Assembly (NCBI RefSeq): GCF_010500815.1 | Contig: NZ_JAAAMG010000008.1 | Span: 1-64,000, forward strand | Direction: 5' to 3' | Length of the DNA: 64,000 nt | From: Jiella pacifica | GTDB lineage: Bacteria; Pseudomonadota; Alphaproteobacteria; Rhizobiales; Rhizobiaceae | In this document: positions 56,575 to 64,000 of the stretch, piece by piece | Numbering within the stretch: the first letter of the stretch is position 1 | Layout: every line of letters starts with the position of its first letter | Made by a program: the position numbers and the translations under genes | The notes under the pieces: generated by a model | What the model was told of the DNA's origin: nothing | The model's database searches: none | What the model saw: the letters and a program-made list of their open reading frames with translations, nothing else

Positions 56575-57110
56575 CGACCATCCGGCGCGGCGATACGGCG
56601 ATCGAGGTGATAACAGCCGACATCACCACGCTGGAGGTGGACGCCGTCGTCAACGCCGCCAACCAACAGCTCAAGGGCGGCGGCGGCGTCGACGGCGCGA
56701 TCCACCGCGCCGCCGGCAAGGCCAGGCTTCAGGAGGCTTGCCGCACCATTGGCGGCTGCCCGACCGGTGAAGCCAGGATCACCGAGGGCTTCGACCTGCC
56801 GGCCCGTTCCATCGTCCATGCGGTCGGCCCGCGCTGGAAGGACGGGACGAAGGGCGAGGACGATCTGCTGGCCGGCGCCTACCGCCACTCCTTCACGCTG
56901 GCTGCAGAACACGGCGTCCGCTCCATCGCCTTCCCGGCGATCTCGACCGGCATCTACGGCTTCCCGAAAGAGCGCGCGGCAACGATCGCGGTCTTGCAGT
57001 GCTTGGCCGCAGCCGATTCTGGCAAGTTCGAGCGGATCGTGCTCTGCTGCTTTTCCAGCGGCGACGCGGAAATCCACGCCGCTGCGCTGACACGGGAGGC
57101 GACGTCATGA
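56571..57110 (+). CDS. Macro-domain protein (ADP-ribose hydrolase type)
   Basis: A 179-aa MacroD/YmdB-type protein. [20 protein letters not shown] (27-46) is the ADP-ribose loop and [11 protein letters not shown] is the second. It would remove O-acetyl- or protein-linked ADP-ribose. The GTG start overlaps the lutA stop (GTGA), and its stop overlaps the ATG of the next DUF29 gene (ATGA), so it is coupled on both sides. Confidence 0.9.
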   Translation: MTTIRRGDTAIEVITADITTLEVDAVVNAANQQLKGGGGVDGAIHRAAGKARLQEACRTIGGCPTGEARITEGFDLPARSIVHAVGPRWKDGTKGEDDLLAGAYRHSFTLAAEHGVRSIAFPAISTGIYGFPKERAATIAVLQCLAAADSGKFERIVLCCFSSGDAEIHAAALTREATS

Positions 57111-57571
57111 GCCTTGCCAAGGACAGCCGGCAGATCGCAGGCACAGCCCGCTACGACGAGGACTTCACCGCCTGTGCCTTCGAACAGGCCGAGCTGCTGC
57201 GGCGCGGCCAACTCGCGGATGCCGATCTGCCCCATCTCGCCGAGGAGATTGAGAGCTTGGGCAATGAGCAGATCCACGCGATGGAGTCCTTTTATACGCT
57301 GCTGATCTTTCATCTCCTGAAGTGGCAGTTTCAACCGCAGCGGCGAACGCGGTCGTGGGATCTAACGATCCACAATGCGCGAGGCCAGATCGCCCGAGGG
57401 GAAAAGCGCAATCAGACCCTGCGCGCTGGCGCGGAAGAAATCGTCAACGACATCTATTCCCAATCCCGTGGTTCAGCGGCCAAGGAAATCGGCCGGCCGA
57501 TCAACACCTTCCCCATGACCTGTCCCTATTCGCTCGACTTCTTGCGCGATCAGAACGCAATGCCGGAGTGA
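57107..57571 (+). CDS. DUF29 family protein, first copy
   Basis: A 154-aa cytoplasmic helical protein. [30 protein letters not shown] and [13 protein letters not shown] are the DUF29 pattern; the end [20 protein letters not shown] is also typical. DUF29 has no known activity but is often multicopy in accessory regions. It starts as ATGA with the macro gene. The second copy follows after 4 bases. Confidence 0.88.
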   Translation: MSLAKDSRQIAGTARYDEDFTACAFEQAELLRRGQLADADLPHLAEEIESLGNEQIHAMESFYTLLIFHLLKWQFQPQRRTRSWDLTIHNARGQIARGEKRNQTLRAGAEEIVNDIYSQSRGSAAKEIGRPINTFPMTCPYSLDFLRDQNAMPE

Positions 57572-57575
57572 GACG

Positions 57576-58034
57576 ATGAGCAACGCACCGAGGATCGAAC
57601 CGGCCGACGATCTCTATGAAAAGGACGGATACGCTTGGTCTAAGCGCGAAGCCGAGCTTTTGCGCCAGCGCCGGTTTGCGGAAGTTGACCTCGCCAACGT
57701 CATCGAGGAGATCGAGAGCGTGGGAAAATCCGAACGGCGCGCGTTGAAATCGAGTTATCGGGTGCTCATTCAGCATCTTCTGAAATGGCAGTTTCAGCCC
57801 GAGCGGCGTTCGCGATCGTGGGCGGATACCATCAGGACGCAGCGGACCGAAGTCGAATCCGACGAGGAGGACAACCCGTCCCTCAAGGCGGAATCCGACG
57901 CGATCGTAGTCTCGGCTTATCGTCTCGCCAGAAAGCAGGCGGCCGACGAAACCTGCCTTCCTCTCGCGACTTTTCCCGATACCTGCCCCTATACCGCCAA
58001 CCAGCTTCGCGACCGCGACTACCTGCCCGAATAG
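57576..58034 (+). CDS. DUF29 family protein, second copy
   Basis: A 152-aa paralogue of the gene before it, sharing IEEIESVGKSERRALKSSYR, LKWQFQPERRSRSW and FPDTCPYTANQLRDRDYLPE. The two copies differ at many positions, so the duplication is old or each was acquired separately. It lies 10 bases before lutB. Confidence 0.88.
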   Translation: MSNAPRIEPADDLYEKDGYAWSKREAELLRQRRFAEVDLANVIEEIESVGKSERRALKSSYRVLIQHLLKWQFQPERRSRSWADTIRTQRTEVESDEEDNPSLKAESDAIVVSAYRLARKQAADETCLPLATFPDTCPYTANQLRDRDYLPE

Positions 58035-58044
58035 GCTCCCCTTC

Positions 58045-59472
58045 ATGCAGATCACCTCACAGACCTTCAAGGCCAACACCGTCAAGGCGCTCGCCGACGT
58101 CGACCTGCAGCGGGCGCTGCGCCACGTCGAGAAGGGCTTCATCGGCAAGCGCCAGAAGGCGGCCGACGCCCTGCCGGAGTTCGACGCGCTGCGCGACAAT
58201 GCGGTGAAGATCAAGAACCACACGCTGAAGCATCTCGACCTCTACATCGAGGCCTATGTGGCGAAGGTCGAGGCGTCGGGCGGCAAGGTGCATTTCGCCG
58301 AGGACGCCGACCATGCGCGGCGGATCTTCCTCGACATCGCCAAGCGCCGGAAGGCCAAGACCGTCACCAAGGGCAAGACGATGATCTCCGAGGAGATCGG
58401 GCTGAATGCCTTTCTGGAAGAAAACGGCATCCTCCCCGTCGAGACCGATCTCGGCGAATACATCATCCAGCTCAGAGGCGAGCATCCGAGCCACATCATC
58501 GCGCCTGCGGTCCACATCAACCGCGACCAGGTCGAGGCCGATTTCCGCAGGTTCCACGTCCACCTGGACCCGGAACGGGATCTGGTGAAACCGGAAACGC
58601 TGCTGTCGGAGGCGCGTCAGATCCTGCGCCAGAAATATGGCGAGGCCGACATCGGCGTCACCGGCGCAAATTTCCTCATCGCCGAGACGGGCACCTCGGT
58701 GATCGTCACCAACGAGGGCAATGGCGATCTCACTCAGTTGATGGGCAAGTGCCACGTCGTGCTCGCATCGCTGGAAAAGCTCGTGCCGACGCTGGAGGAC
58801 ACCGCGCAGATCCTGCGCGTCCTCGCCCGTTCGGCCACCGGCCAGGAGATGAGCGTCTACACGACCCTGTCGACTGGCCCGAAGCGGGCCGAGGACGAGG
58901 ACGGGCCGGAGGAATATCACGTCATCCTCCTCGACAACGGCCGCTCCAACATGCTCGGCACCGAGTTCGAGGAGATGCTGCGCTGCATCCGCTGCGGCGC
59001 CTGCATGAACCACTGCCCGGTCTACCACGCCGTCGGCGGCCACTCTTACGGCTGGGTCTATCCCGGCCCGATGGGCGCGGTGCTCACCCCGTCCCTCATC
59101 GGCGTCGACAAGGCCGGGCATCTGCCGAACGCTTCCACCTTCTGCGGGCGCTGCGAGGCCGTCTGCCCGATGCGCATTCCGCTGCCGAAGATGATGCGGC
59201 ATTGGCGCGAGAAGGAGTTCGAGAGCCATCTGCAGCCAAAGACGGCCCGCGCCGGGCTCGGCGTCTGGGCCTATCTCGCCCGGCGGCCGAAGCTCTACCG
59301 GGCGGCGGTCTCCTTCGCCATGCCGGCGCTGAAGCTTCTGGCCGGGCGCAAGGGGCGCTTCCGCTCGCTGCCGCTTGCCGGCGGCTGGACCAAATGGCGC
59401 GATCTGCCGGCGCCGGAGGGCCGCACTTTCATGCAGGCCTATGCCCAGAGCGGCCACGGAGATGCGAAATGA
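58045..59472 (+). CDS. lutB: Lactate utilisation iron-sulfur protein LutB (LldF)
   Basis: A 475-aa subunit with two [4Fe-4S] sites (CIRCGACMNHCPVYHAVGG and CGRCEAVCPMRIPLPKMMRH). The N-terminal half is the LutB/LUD domain with ITGANFLIAETGT-like residues (VTGANFLIAETGTSVIVTNE). It transfers electrons in the LutABC complex. It overlaps lutC by 4 bases. Confidence 0.93.
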   Translation: MQITSQTFKANTVKALADVDLQRALRHVEKGFIGKRQKAADALPEFDALRDNAVKIKNHTLKHLDLYIEAYVAKVEASGGKVHFAEDADHARRIFLDIAKRRKAKTVTKGKTMISEEIGLNAFLEENGILPVETDLGEYIIQLRGEHPSHIIAPAVHINRDQVEADFRRFHVHLDPERDLVKPETLLSEARQILRQKYGEADIGVTGANFLIAETGTSVIVTNEGNGDLTQLMGKCHVVLASLEKLVPTLEDTAQILRVLARSATGQEMSVYTTLSTGPKRAEDEDGPEEYHVILLDNGRSNMLGTEFEEMLRCIRCGACMNHCPVYHAVGGHSYGWVYPGPMGAVLTPSLIGVDKAGHLPNASTFCGRCEAVCPMRIPLPKMMRHWREKEFESHLQPKTARAGLGVWAYLARRPKLYRAAVSFAMPALKLLAGRKGRFRSLPLAGGWTKWRDLPAPEGRTFMQAYAQSGHGDAK

Positions 59473-60155
59473 GCGGATCGACGCGCGACGCGGTGATGGG
59501 GCGCATTCGCCGCGCCGTCGGGGCAACCCCGGCGAACGATGCGGCGCGGCGGGCGGCCGTGTCGGGGCGGCTCTCGGGCGCGCCGAAGGGGATCGTTCCC
59601 GAACGCGGGCATTTGCCGCCCGCCGAACGGCTCGATCTGTTCATCGCCATGGCGACCAGGGCCGACGCGACGGTGACGCGGTTGAAGGCCTATGCCGAGG
59701 TTCCGCAAGAAGTCGCCGCCTTCCTGCGCGAGCGCAACCTTCCCGCCGCGATCAGGATGGGGCGCGATCCGCGCCTTGCCAGCCTCGACTTTTCCGACAC
59801 CGCTTTGACCGTGACGACCGGTCCGAGCGAGGGCGACGATCTCGCCAGCCTTTCCCATGCGATGGGCGGCATCGCCGAGACCGGCACGCTGGTCCTGACC
59901 TCGGGGCCGGACAATCCGACGAGCCTCAACTTCCTGCCGGAATACCACCTCGTCGTTCTCGACGCCGCGGACGTTGCCGGCGACATGGAGGCGGTGCTGA
60001 CGCGGGTAAGGGAGCGTCACGGCAAGGGCGTCATGCCGCGCTCGGTGAACTTCGTCACCGGCCCGTCGCGCTCGGCCGACATCGAGCAGACCCTGCTTCT
60101 CGGCGCCCACGGGCCGCGGAGTTTGCACATCGTGGTGGTGGGAGAGCCGGCCTAG
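59469..60155 (+). CDS. lutC: Lactate utilisation protein LutC (LldG)
   Basis: A 228-aa LUD-domain protein. SHAMGGIAETGTLVLTSGPD and LNFLPEYHLVVLDAADV are the family core. It completes the LutABC set. ATG 59469 overlaps the lutB stop (ATGA). Its own stop (60153-60155) overlaps by 3 bases the end of the antisense Uma2 fragment. Confidence 0.92.
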   Translation: MSGSTRDAVMGRIRRAVGATPANDAARRAAVSGRLSGAPKGIVPERGHLPPAERLDLFIAMATRADATVTRLKAYAEVPQEVAAFLRERNLPAAIRMGRDPRLASLDFSDTALTVTTGPSEGDDLASLSHAMGGIAETGTLVLTSGPDNPTSLNFLPEYHLVVLDAADVAGDMEAVLTRVRERHGKGVMPRSVNFVTGPSRSADIEQTLLLGAHGPRSLHIVVVGEPA

Positions 60156-60286
60156 CCGAGCAGCGGTCCCGGCACGAATTCGATCCCGTCGAAGATCTCC
60201 GCGAGCGGCAGGACGATGCCGAGCGCCGGGATCGCGATCTGCTGATCGAGACCGACGACCCGCCTCTCCTGGGACCAAAAGTCCCC
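60152..60286 (-). pseudogene. C-terminal fragment of a Uma2-like gene
   Basis: On the minus strand, about 44 residues before a TAG read like the end of Uma2 proteins: RRVVGLDQQIAIPALGIVLP followed by LAEIFDGIEF. Uma2 relatives end with a similar 'LPLPALGLELPLAEIYRGVEF' stretch. Nothing matching the rest of a Uma2 protein lies upstream; at 60355 the DUF2171 gene begins. It is therefore a remnant, and it is not the same sequence as the intact Uma2 gene in the glc operon, whose ending differs. Confidence 0.55.
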
Positions 60287-60354
60287 GGCGGGGTTTGGGG
60301 CGAAGCCCGATGATCCGAAGGAAGCTGCCCCGAAGTTCCGCTCGCGCGGCGATG

Positions 60355-60612
60355 TCAGGCCTGTCGCCCGTCTTCCTCCTCCTCGAAGGAAACGGCGACG
60401 TCCGCATTCGCCGACAGTCGGACGCGATCGCCTTCGACTTCCGCCACAAGCCCAAGCGGGACGAAGTGATGGTGCCCGCGGTGCGATCCCTCGCCGGCGT
60501 CCTTCTTCGTCAGCTTGATCCGGTCGTCCTCGACCTTGTCCACCGTCCCGACGTGAACCCCGTCGGCTCCGATGACTTCCATGTGCTCGCGAATTCCGTG
60601 ATGGTCAGCCAT
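60355..60612 (-). CDS. DUF2171 small protein
   Basis: An 85-aa acidic and His-rich protein with REHMEVIGADGVHVGTVDKV and DRIKLTKKDAGEGSHRGHHH, the DUF2171 pattern (PRC-barrel-like strands). Function is unknown. The start follows after GGACGGAGCGCAGCT with GGAG near the expected ribosome-site position. Confidence 0.85.
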   Translation of the reverse strand: MADHHGIREHMEVIGADGVHVGTVDKVEDDRIKLTKKDAGEGSHRGHHHFVPLGLVAEVEGDRVRLSANADVAVSFEEEEDGRQA

Positions 60613-60897
60613 AGCTGCGCTCCGTCCTCATGAGGCGCCCGGCGGGCACCGTCGCGGTGTCACATAGAGCCGGGCGTCCGGCAATCGAGCACGCCGGCGA
60701 AGAGCGCGGTGGCGCCCTGGCCTCAGCGAAACCCTCTCCTGTCCTGCAGCCATCTTCCTATTGAAGGAGGGAGCGGCCAGCATGGACGCGAAGGTCCGAT
60801 GGGCGATGCTCGTCGTTACCGCGCCGCAGAGTTGCGGCCGGGAGCCGGAGCCTGCCGCGATCGTCGGCGGATGGGTGAACCGCTCGAACAGATCGAC

Positions 60898-61134
60898 CTA
60901 TTCGGCTTCCGAACGTGCCGCCTTCAGTTCGGCGATCTTGAATTCCTCTTCCTCGCGGTCTCGAGCGCCGTCCGCAAGACCTTGCCAAGCATCGCGCGCG
61001 CTTTCGAACCGGCCCTTCACCGATACCAGACTGGCTGCCTTCATTTCCTCGTCGGCGTCATCCGCACGCGCTTGGAAAACGGAGCTGTGTTCCTTGGCCA
61101 TGAAATATCTTTCGTCGTTGGTCGTCCCCGGCAT
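60898..61134 (-). CDS. Small helical hypothetical protein
   Basis: A 78-aa charged protein (NDERYFMAKEHSSVFQARAD and ARDREEEEFKIAELKAARSE), probably a two-helix bundle. I do not recognise a family with certainty. ATG at 61134 or 61101 is possible. It is flanked by gaps with no obvious gene. Confidence 0.5.
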   Translation of the reverse strand: MPGTTNDERYFMAKEHSSVFQARADDADEEMKAASLVSVKGRFESARDAWQGLADGARDREEEEFKIAELKAARSEAE

Positions 61135-61372
61135 ATAGGGCAGCCGCGCAGGAATCCGTCATCACGACATCAGCGACGCTCGCACCATCCGCAATGGAGA
61201 ACGCAAGCATCCAGCCCGAGGGCCGAAGGATCGGGCCCAGCAAAAGCGCGCCCACATACGGCCCGCGCCGTCCCTCCCCGGTGCCGACGGCGGCTTTTCG
61301 CGTCCGGCAGATCCCGTCGATGCGCGAGAGTATCGACGGCAGGATAACTGGCTTGAACGGCGGGAGCCGCAG

Positions 61373-61894
61373 CTAACCGAAGAGCCACGTCCCGAGCAGG
61401 CGGTGGAAAGGGAACGTGAAAAAACCGGCGATCAGCAGGGAACCGACGACCATCGCCCGGGCAGCACTCTGGTGGCGCCCGATCTGTCTCCTTCGGGCGG
61501 TTATCGCGATCGTCGGTACCTGGATCATGACCCAGACCGAAAGAACATGGAGGATGCTGTAGCCGCTGTCGTCCGCGCCCACGATGAAGAGGGTGATCAG
61601 CGCCGTTCCGAACATCAGCGTCACCCATATCCGGCCTATGGCCCGGTGGGTGGATCCGCCCTTCGGTCGCCAGAGCTGGACGACCGTCAGCGCCAGCGCG
61701 AAGACGATCGTCAGCAGATGCGCCCAAACGAGCACAGGCGCCTCCGCCCAACGGGCGTGTCCGCGACCAATCGCCACGAGAACGACGCACAGCAGCGCCA
61801 GAGCCGCCAGCGACAGGCCCCGATCGAACGAGCTCGCGCGCGCCGGATTCCGGACGTGCACTTCCGCCGCAGTCGCGCTCATCGTCAACACCAC
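61373..61894 (-). CDS. DUF2306 membrane protein
   Basis: A 173-aa protein with four to five helices. PVLVWAHLLTIVFALALTVV, then GSTHRAIGRIWVTLMFGTAL and FIVGADDSGYSILHVLSVWV, match DUF2306, whose role is not known. The start is either 61894 (MVLTMSA) or 61882. Confidence 0.8.
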   Translation of the reverse strand: MVLTMSATAAEVHVRNPARASSFDRGLSLAALALLCVVLVAIGRGHARWAEAPVLVWAHLLTIVFALALTVVQLWRPKGGSTHRAIGRIWVTLMFGTALITLFIVGADDSGYSILHVLSVWVMIQVPTIAITARRRQIGRHQSAARAMVVGSLLIAGFFTFPFHRLLGTWLFG

Positions 61895-62026
61895 CAGTTA
61901 CCGATCGCAATCGGGAATCTCCAATTCTCCGCTAGCATGAAGGATGCATACGGAGAAGGTTGCGACGAGAAGGTTCCGCTTCCTGCGCTTGGCAGACGAT
62001 GATCTCGACGACCGCTATTGACCATC

Positions 62027-62243
62027 ATGGCAAAGGTCTACGGAGGCAAAATACCCACTGTGAGCAGGTTGAACGCCAAGGCGTTCTCAGAACTCGCCGC
62101 CGCCCCGAAGACCCCGATCGAAATGCGCGAGGAAGTCGAGACGATGATCGAGGCCAGGAACGGCGAGCTTCATCACCGAGCGTCTCGTCGTGTCCGGCAG
62201 GACCATCACAGTCGAAGCAGGCCCGCGACGTCTGACCGGGTAG
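62027..62243 (+). pseudogene. Small hypothetical gene with an apparent frameshift
   Basis: The N-terminal frame reads MAKVYGGKIPTVSRLNAKAF, then AAPKTPIEMREEVETMIEAR. Right after NGE (about 62166) the protein-like reading moves to the +1 frame: FITERLVVSGRTITVEAGPR and RLTG to a TAG at 62241-62243. Read together this gives a compact product of about 70 aa. Either a base was gained, or this is a sequencing error. I cannot name a family. Confidence 0.4.
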
Positions 62244-62367
62244 CCATGTCGCATCCCATGTCGTGGAGCTGCCGAGCTTACTCGGCCTTCTGCGAACCAA
62301 GGGAAATCGCAGCAGCATGCAGGCGACATGAAATCGGGCGGAAGCGTTTCTGAACGACTGGTCCGAA

Positions 62368-62442
62368 TGGTGCCGGCGGAGAGGATCGAACTCCCGACCT
62401 TCGGTTTACAAAACCGCTGCACTACCGCTGTGCTACGCCGGC
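62368..62442 (-). tRNA. tRNA-Thr (anticodon TGT)
   Basis: On the minus strand the gene folds as a full cloverleaf: acceptor GCCGGCG paired with CGCCGGC, a D-arm, and an anticodon arm with loop TTTGTAA placing TGT at 34-36. The T arm is GGGAG-TTCGATC-CTCTCC-type (GGAG/CTCC pairing). CCA is encoded, 75 bases in all. The anticodon stem has a G-A pair at its end. Confidence 0.95.
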
Positions 62443-62543
62443 GCGGTGCTTGCGATATCACATCGCAATGATCGGAAACACCCCAAAACGCGCTCGGCGA
62501 TCACGCCTGAAGCGCGCCGGCAACGGTCGCTGGGGAGAGCGCC

Positions 62544-63290
62544 TCAGCCGGCGAGACGGGCGAGATCGGCAGCCGAGATGCGGCCGTCGTGCAGCGCCGT
62601 GGCGATCAGGGCGCCGGCGACGCCCATCTCCTTCAGCACCGCAAGATCCTGCGGGCCGCGCACGCCACCGGCGGCGAAGACCCGTCGCCCCCCTGCCCGC
62701 GCAACGATCTCGGCAAGCCGTGCGAAGTCCGGTCCGGCGCCGCTGCCGACCTTGGCCAGGGTCATGACGATCAGCGTCTCGGGCCACAGGCTTTCGTCGT
62801 CTAAGAGTTCGGGCGGCCCAAGGAAGACGTCGCCGCGAAAGTCGAGGGACAGCGCAAGATCGGTTTCCTGCGAGAGCCGGCGAACGGTCTCGGCATCCTC
62901 CACCGATTCGCTGCCGACGACGCACAGCACGCCCGGCAGCGCCTCGATCGCCATGGCTTCGTCGAAACTCCCGACGCCGGCGTCGAGCCAGAGTGTGACG
63001 CCGGGATGGGCCGCAACGAGGGCGGCCATCAGATCCGCGTCGGGCTCGCCCCGCCGGCGATGCTTCTCGCTCTCGGCCACCACGCCTTCGACCGCCAGAC
63101 CTTCGATCGCGTCGAGATCGGCGATGTAGAGCGCCTCGAACGGGTGCAGGGCCAAAAGCCCCCGGGCGACGTCGAGGGGCCCGGCACCCGACGACAGCGG
63201 CGTCTCGATCGGCCGGTAGTTGGCCCGATCGCCCATCACGCCGCGCACGACGAGCGAGTTCTTGACGTCGAGTACCGGGATGACTTGCAT
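62544..63290 (-). CDS. HisA/HisF-related TIM-barrel protein (C1 pathway type)
   Basis: A 248-aa (beta/alpha)8 protein that resembles HisA. It begins MQVIPVLDVKNSLVVRGVMG and has ALYIADLDAIEG and VFAAGGVRGPQDLAVLKEMG. The Asp pair positions of HisA (first D in VLDVK, second in LDFRGD) are there, but the family members beside H4MPT-linked genes act in C1 metabolism and not in histidine synthesis. It is divergent from the TIGR03123 gene, with 168 bases between. Confidence 0.78.
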   Translation of the reverse strand: MQVIPVLDVKNSLVVRGVMGDRANYRPIETPLSSGAGPLDVARGLLALHPFEALYIADLDAIEGLAVEGVVAESEKHRRRGEPDADLMAALVAAHPGVTLWLDAGVGSFDEAMAIEALPGVLCVVGSESVEDAETVRRLSQETDLALSLDFRGDVFLGPPELLDDESLWPETLIVMTLAKVGSGAGPDFARLAEIVARAGGRRVFAAGGVRGPQDLAVLKEMGVAGALIATALHDGRISAADLARLAG

Positions 63291-63458
63291 CTTCGACCTT
63301 GAGACAGCAACAGGTTCGATGGTCTTATACGCATGGCCGGGCAGAGGACCAAGGGTGGCCTCGACGATCGCCCGGACGGGCGGATCCGGCCACCGAAGGG
63401 TTTCTTGCCGCAGCCGGACAGGCCCGGCGCAGCAGGATGAATGCGAGACGTTGATGTC

Positions 63459-64000
63459 ATGACGAGAACACTGGGCTGGGATGTCGGCGGCGCCCATCTG
63501 AAGGCGGCCCTTGCCGAGAACGACCGCATCCTCAAGGTCTGGCAGGAGCGAACGCCGATCTGGCAGGGCCTGGAACATCTCCAGACCGGCCTCGCGGCGA
63601 TCCTCGAAGATTGCGATCTCGAAGCCGTCGAGCGCCACGCCATCACCATGAGCGGCGAACTCTCCGACGTCTTTGCCTCCCGCCGCGAGGGGGTGGAGAA
63701 ACTGGCTCGGCTCTTCGCCGAGAAGCTGTCGGGCGACGTCTCGCTCTATGGCGGGGCGGCCGGCTTCCTGTCGCCGGGCGATGCCCGCTCCCACGCCGAC
63801 GAGATCGCCTCGGCCAACTGGCACGCCAGCGCGGCTCTCGCGGCGGCCAGTATCGAAGAGGCGGTGTTCATCGACATGGGCTCGACGACCACCGACGTCG
63901 TTCCCGTCACGGGTGGCGCGGTGAAATCCGCCGGCTTCACCGACAATGCGCGCCTCGCCTGCGGTGAACTCGTCTATCAGGGCTACACCCGCACGCCCCT
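63459..64000 (+). CDS. H4MPT-linked C1 pathway protein (hydantoinase/oxoprolinase-like), partial
   Basis: The gene runs off the right edge; about 180 residues are visible. TRTLGWDVGGAHLKAALAE is the opening of TIGR03123 proteins, and FIDMGSTTTDVVPVTGGAVK is the central ATPase-like (ASKHA) motif. Such genes sit in the methanopterin-dependent formaldehyde oxidation clusters of methylotrophic and related proteobacteria. This suggests more C1 genes beyond the window. Confidence 0.85.
   Translation, partial: MTRTLGWDVGGAHLKAALAENDRILKVWQERTPIWQGLEHLQTGLAAILEDCDLEAVERHAITMSGELSDVFASRREGVEKLARLFAEKLSGDVSLYGGAAGFLSPGDARSHADEIASANWHASAALAAASIEEAVFIDMGSTTTDVVPVTGGAVKSAGFTDNARLACGELVYQGYTRTP

Noticed and set aside
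62544-63290. True histidine biosynthesis hisA
   Set aside because: The neighbour is a TIGR03123 C1-pathway gene and no other his gene is near, so the C1-associated HisA/HisF-like group fits better.
1-64000. CRISPR arrays, rRNA genes, intact insertion sequences
   Set aside because: No regularly spaced repeats, no rRNA signature and no transposase frame were found on reading.

Overview
The window is a GC-rich chromosomal stretch of an alphaproteobacterium, most likely order Hyphomicrobiales (Rhizobiales); an Aurantimonadaceae-like relative is a guess. The grounds are the gene families: a class I (archaeal-type) lysyl-tRNA synthetase, ExoD, a PodJ-like Sel1/peptidoglycan-binding protein, DUF1194 and DUF3422 proteins, the TauE/TIGR02186 pair, and tetrahydromethanopterin-linked C1 genes at the right edge. 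There is no rRNA, no CRISPR array and no intact insertion sequence. Two tRNA genes, both on the minus strand, are present: Gln(CTG) and Thr(TGT).

Layout. 1-3.3 kb: the 3' end of a hybrid sensor kinase, a decayed reductase fragment, an FAD monooxygenase, then a truncated integrase next to tRNA-Gln, which looks like the scar of an old island. 3.6-9.8 kb: an EamA exporter, then Lhr-type helicase, a trehalose synthase-like GH13 enzyme and the PdeM phosphoesterase in a row. 9.8-16.3 kb, minus strand: DUF3429 protein, TauE/TIGR02186 pair, and a 1301-aa PodJ-like protein. 16.6-22.1 kb: a MerR regulator, thiolase and FadB, with a clear palindromic operator before the thiolase and an EAL phosphodiesterase plus a lower-GC orphan gene wedged between. 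22.4-31.7 kb: SH3 protein, LysR/tautomerase pair, L-serine deaminase, BrkB-like membrane protein, an S24 regulator coupled to a secreted nuclease, LysRS and a TerB-like protein. 31.7-47.4 kb: periplasmic binding protein, family 2 glycosyltransferase, haem-motif adenylate cyclase, an entericidin too short for routine gene calling, patatin, ExoD, GlxA-type regulator, DUF1194 protein, membrane proteins and a chromate transporter. 47.5-60.3 kb: DUF2945/topoisomerase IB, then glycolate oxidase glcD-E-F on the minus strand and lactate utilisation lutA-B-C on the plus strand, with a DUF3422 protein between. 60.3-64 kb: small stress-type proteins, a frameshifted orphan, tRNA-Thr and two divergent C1-pathway genes.

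The most notable feature is that both 2-hydroxyacid oxidation operons are broken up by unrelated accessory genes without losing their polycistronic structure. A Uma2 nuclease-fold gene sits between glcD and glcE, a DUF433/PIN-like toxin-antitoxin-type pair sits between glcE and glcF, and a macro-domain gene plus two DUF29 paralogues sit between lutA and lutB. A fragment of what looks like a second Uma2 gene lies just past lutC. Several junctions are 4-base stop/start overlaps, so the passengers appear translationally coupled to core metabolism. Functional statements rest on family recognition by eye, not on searches.
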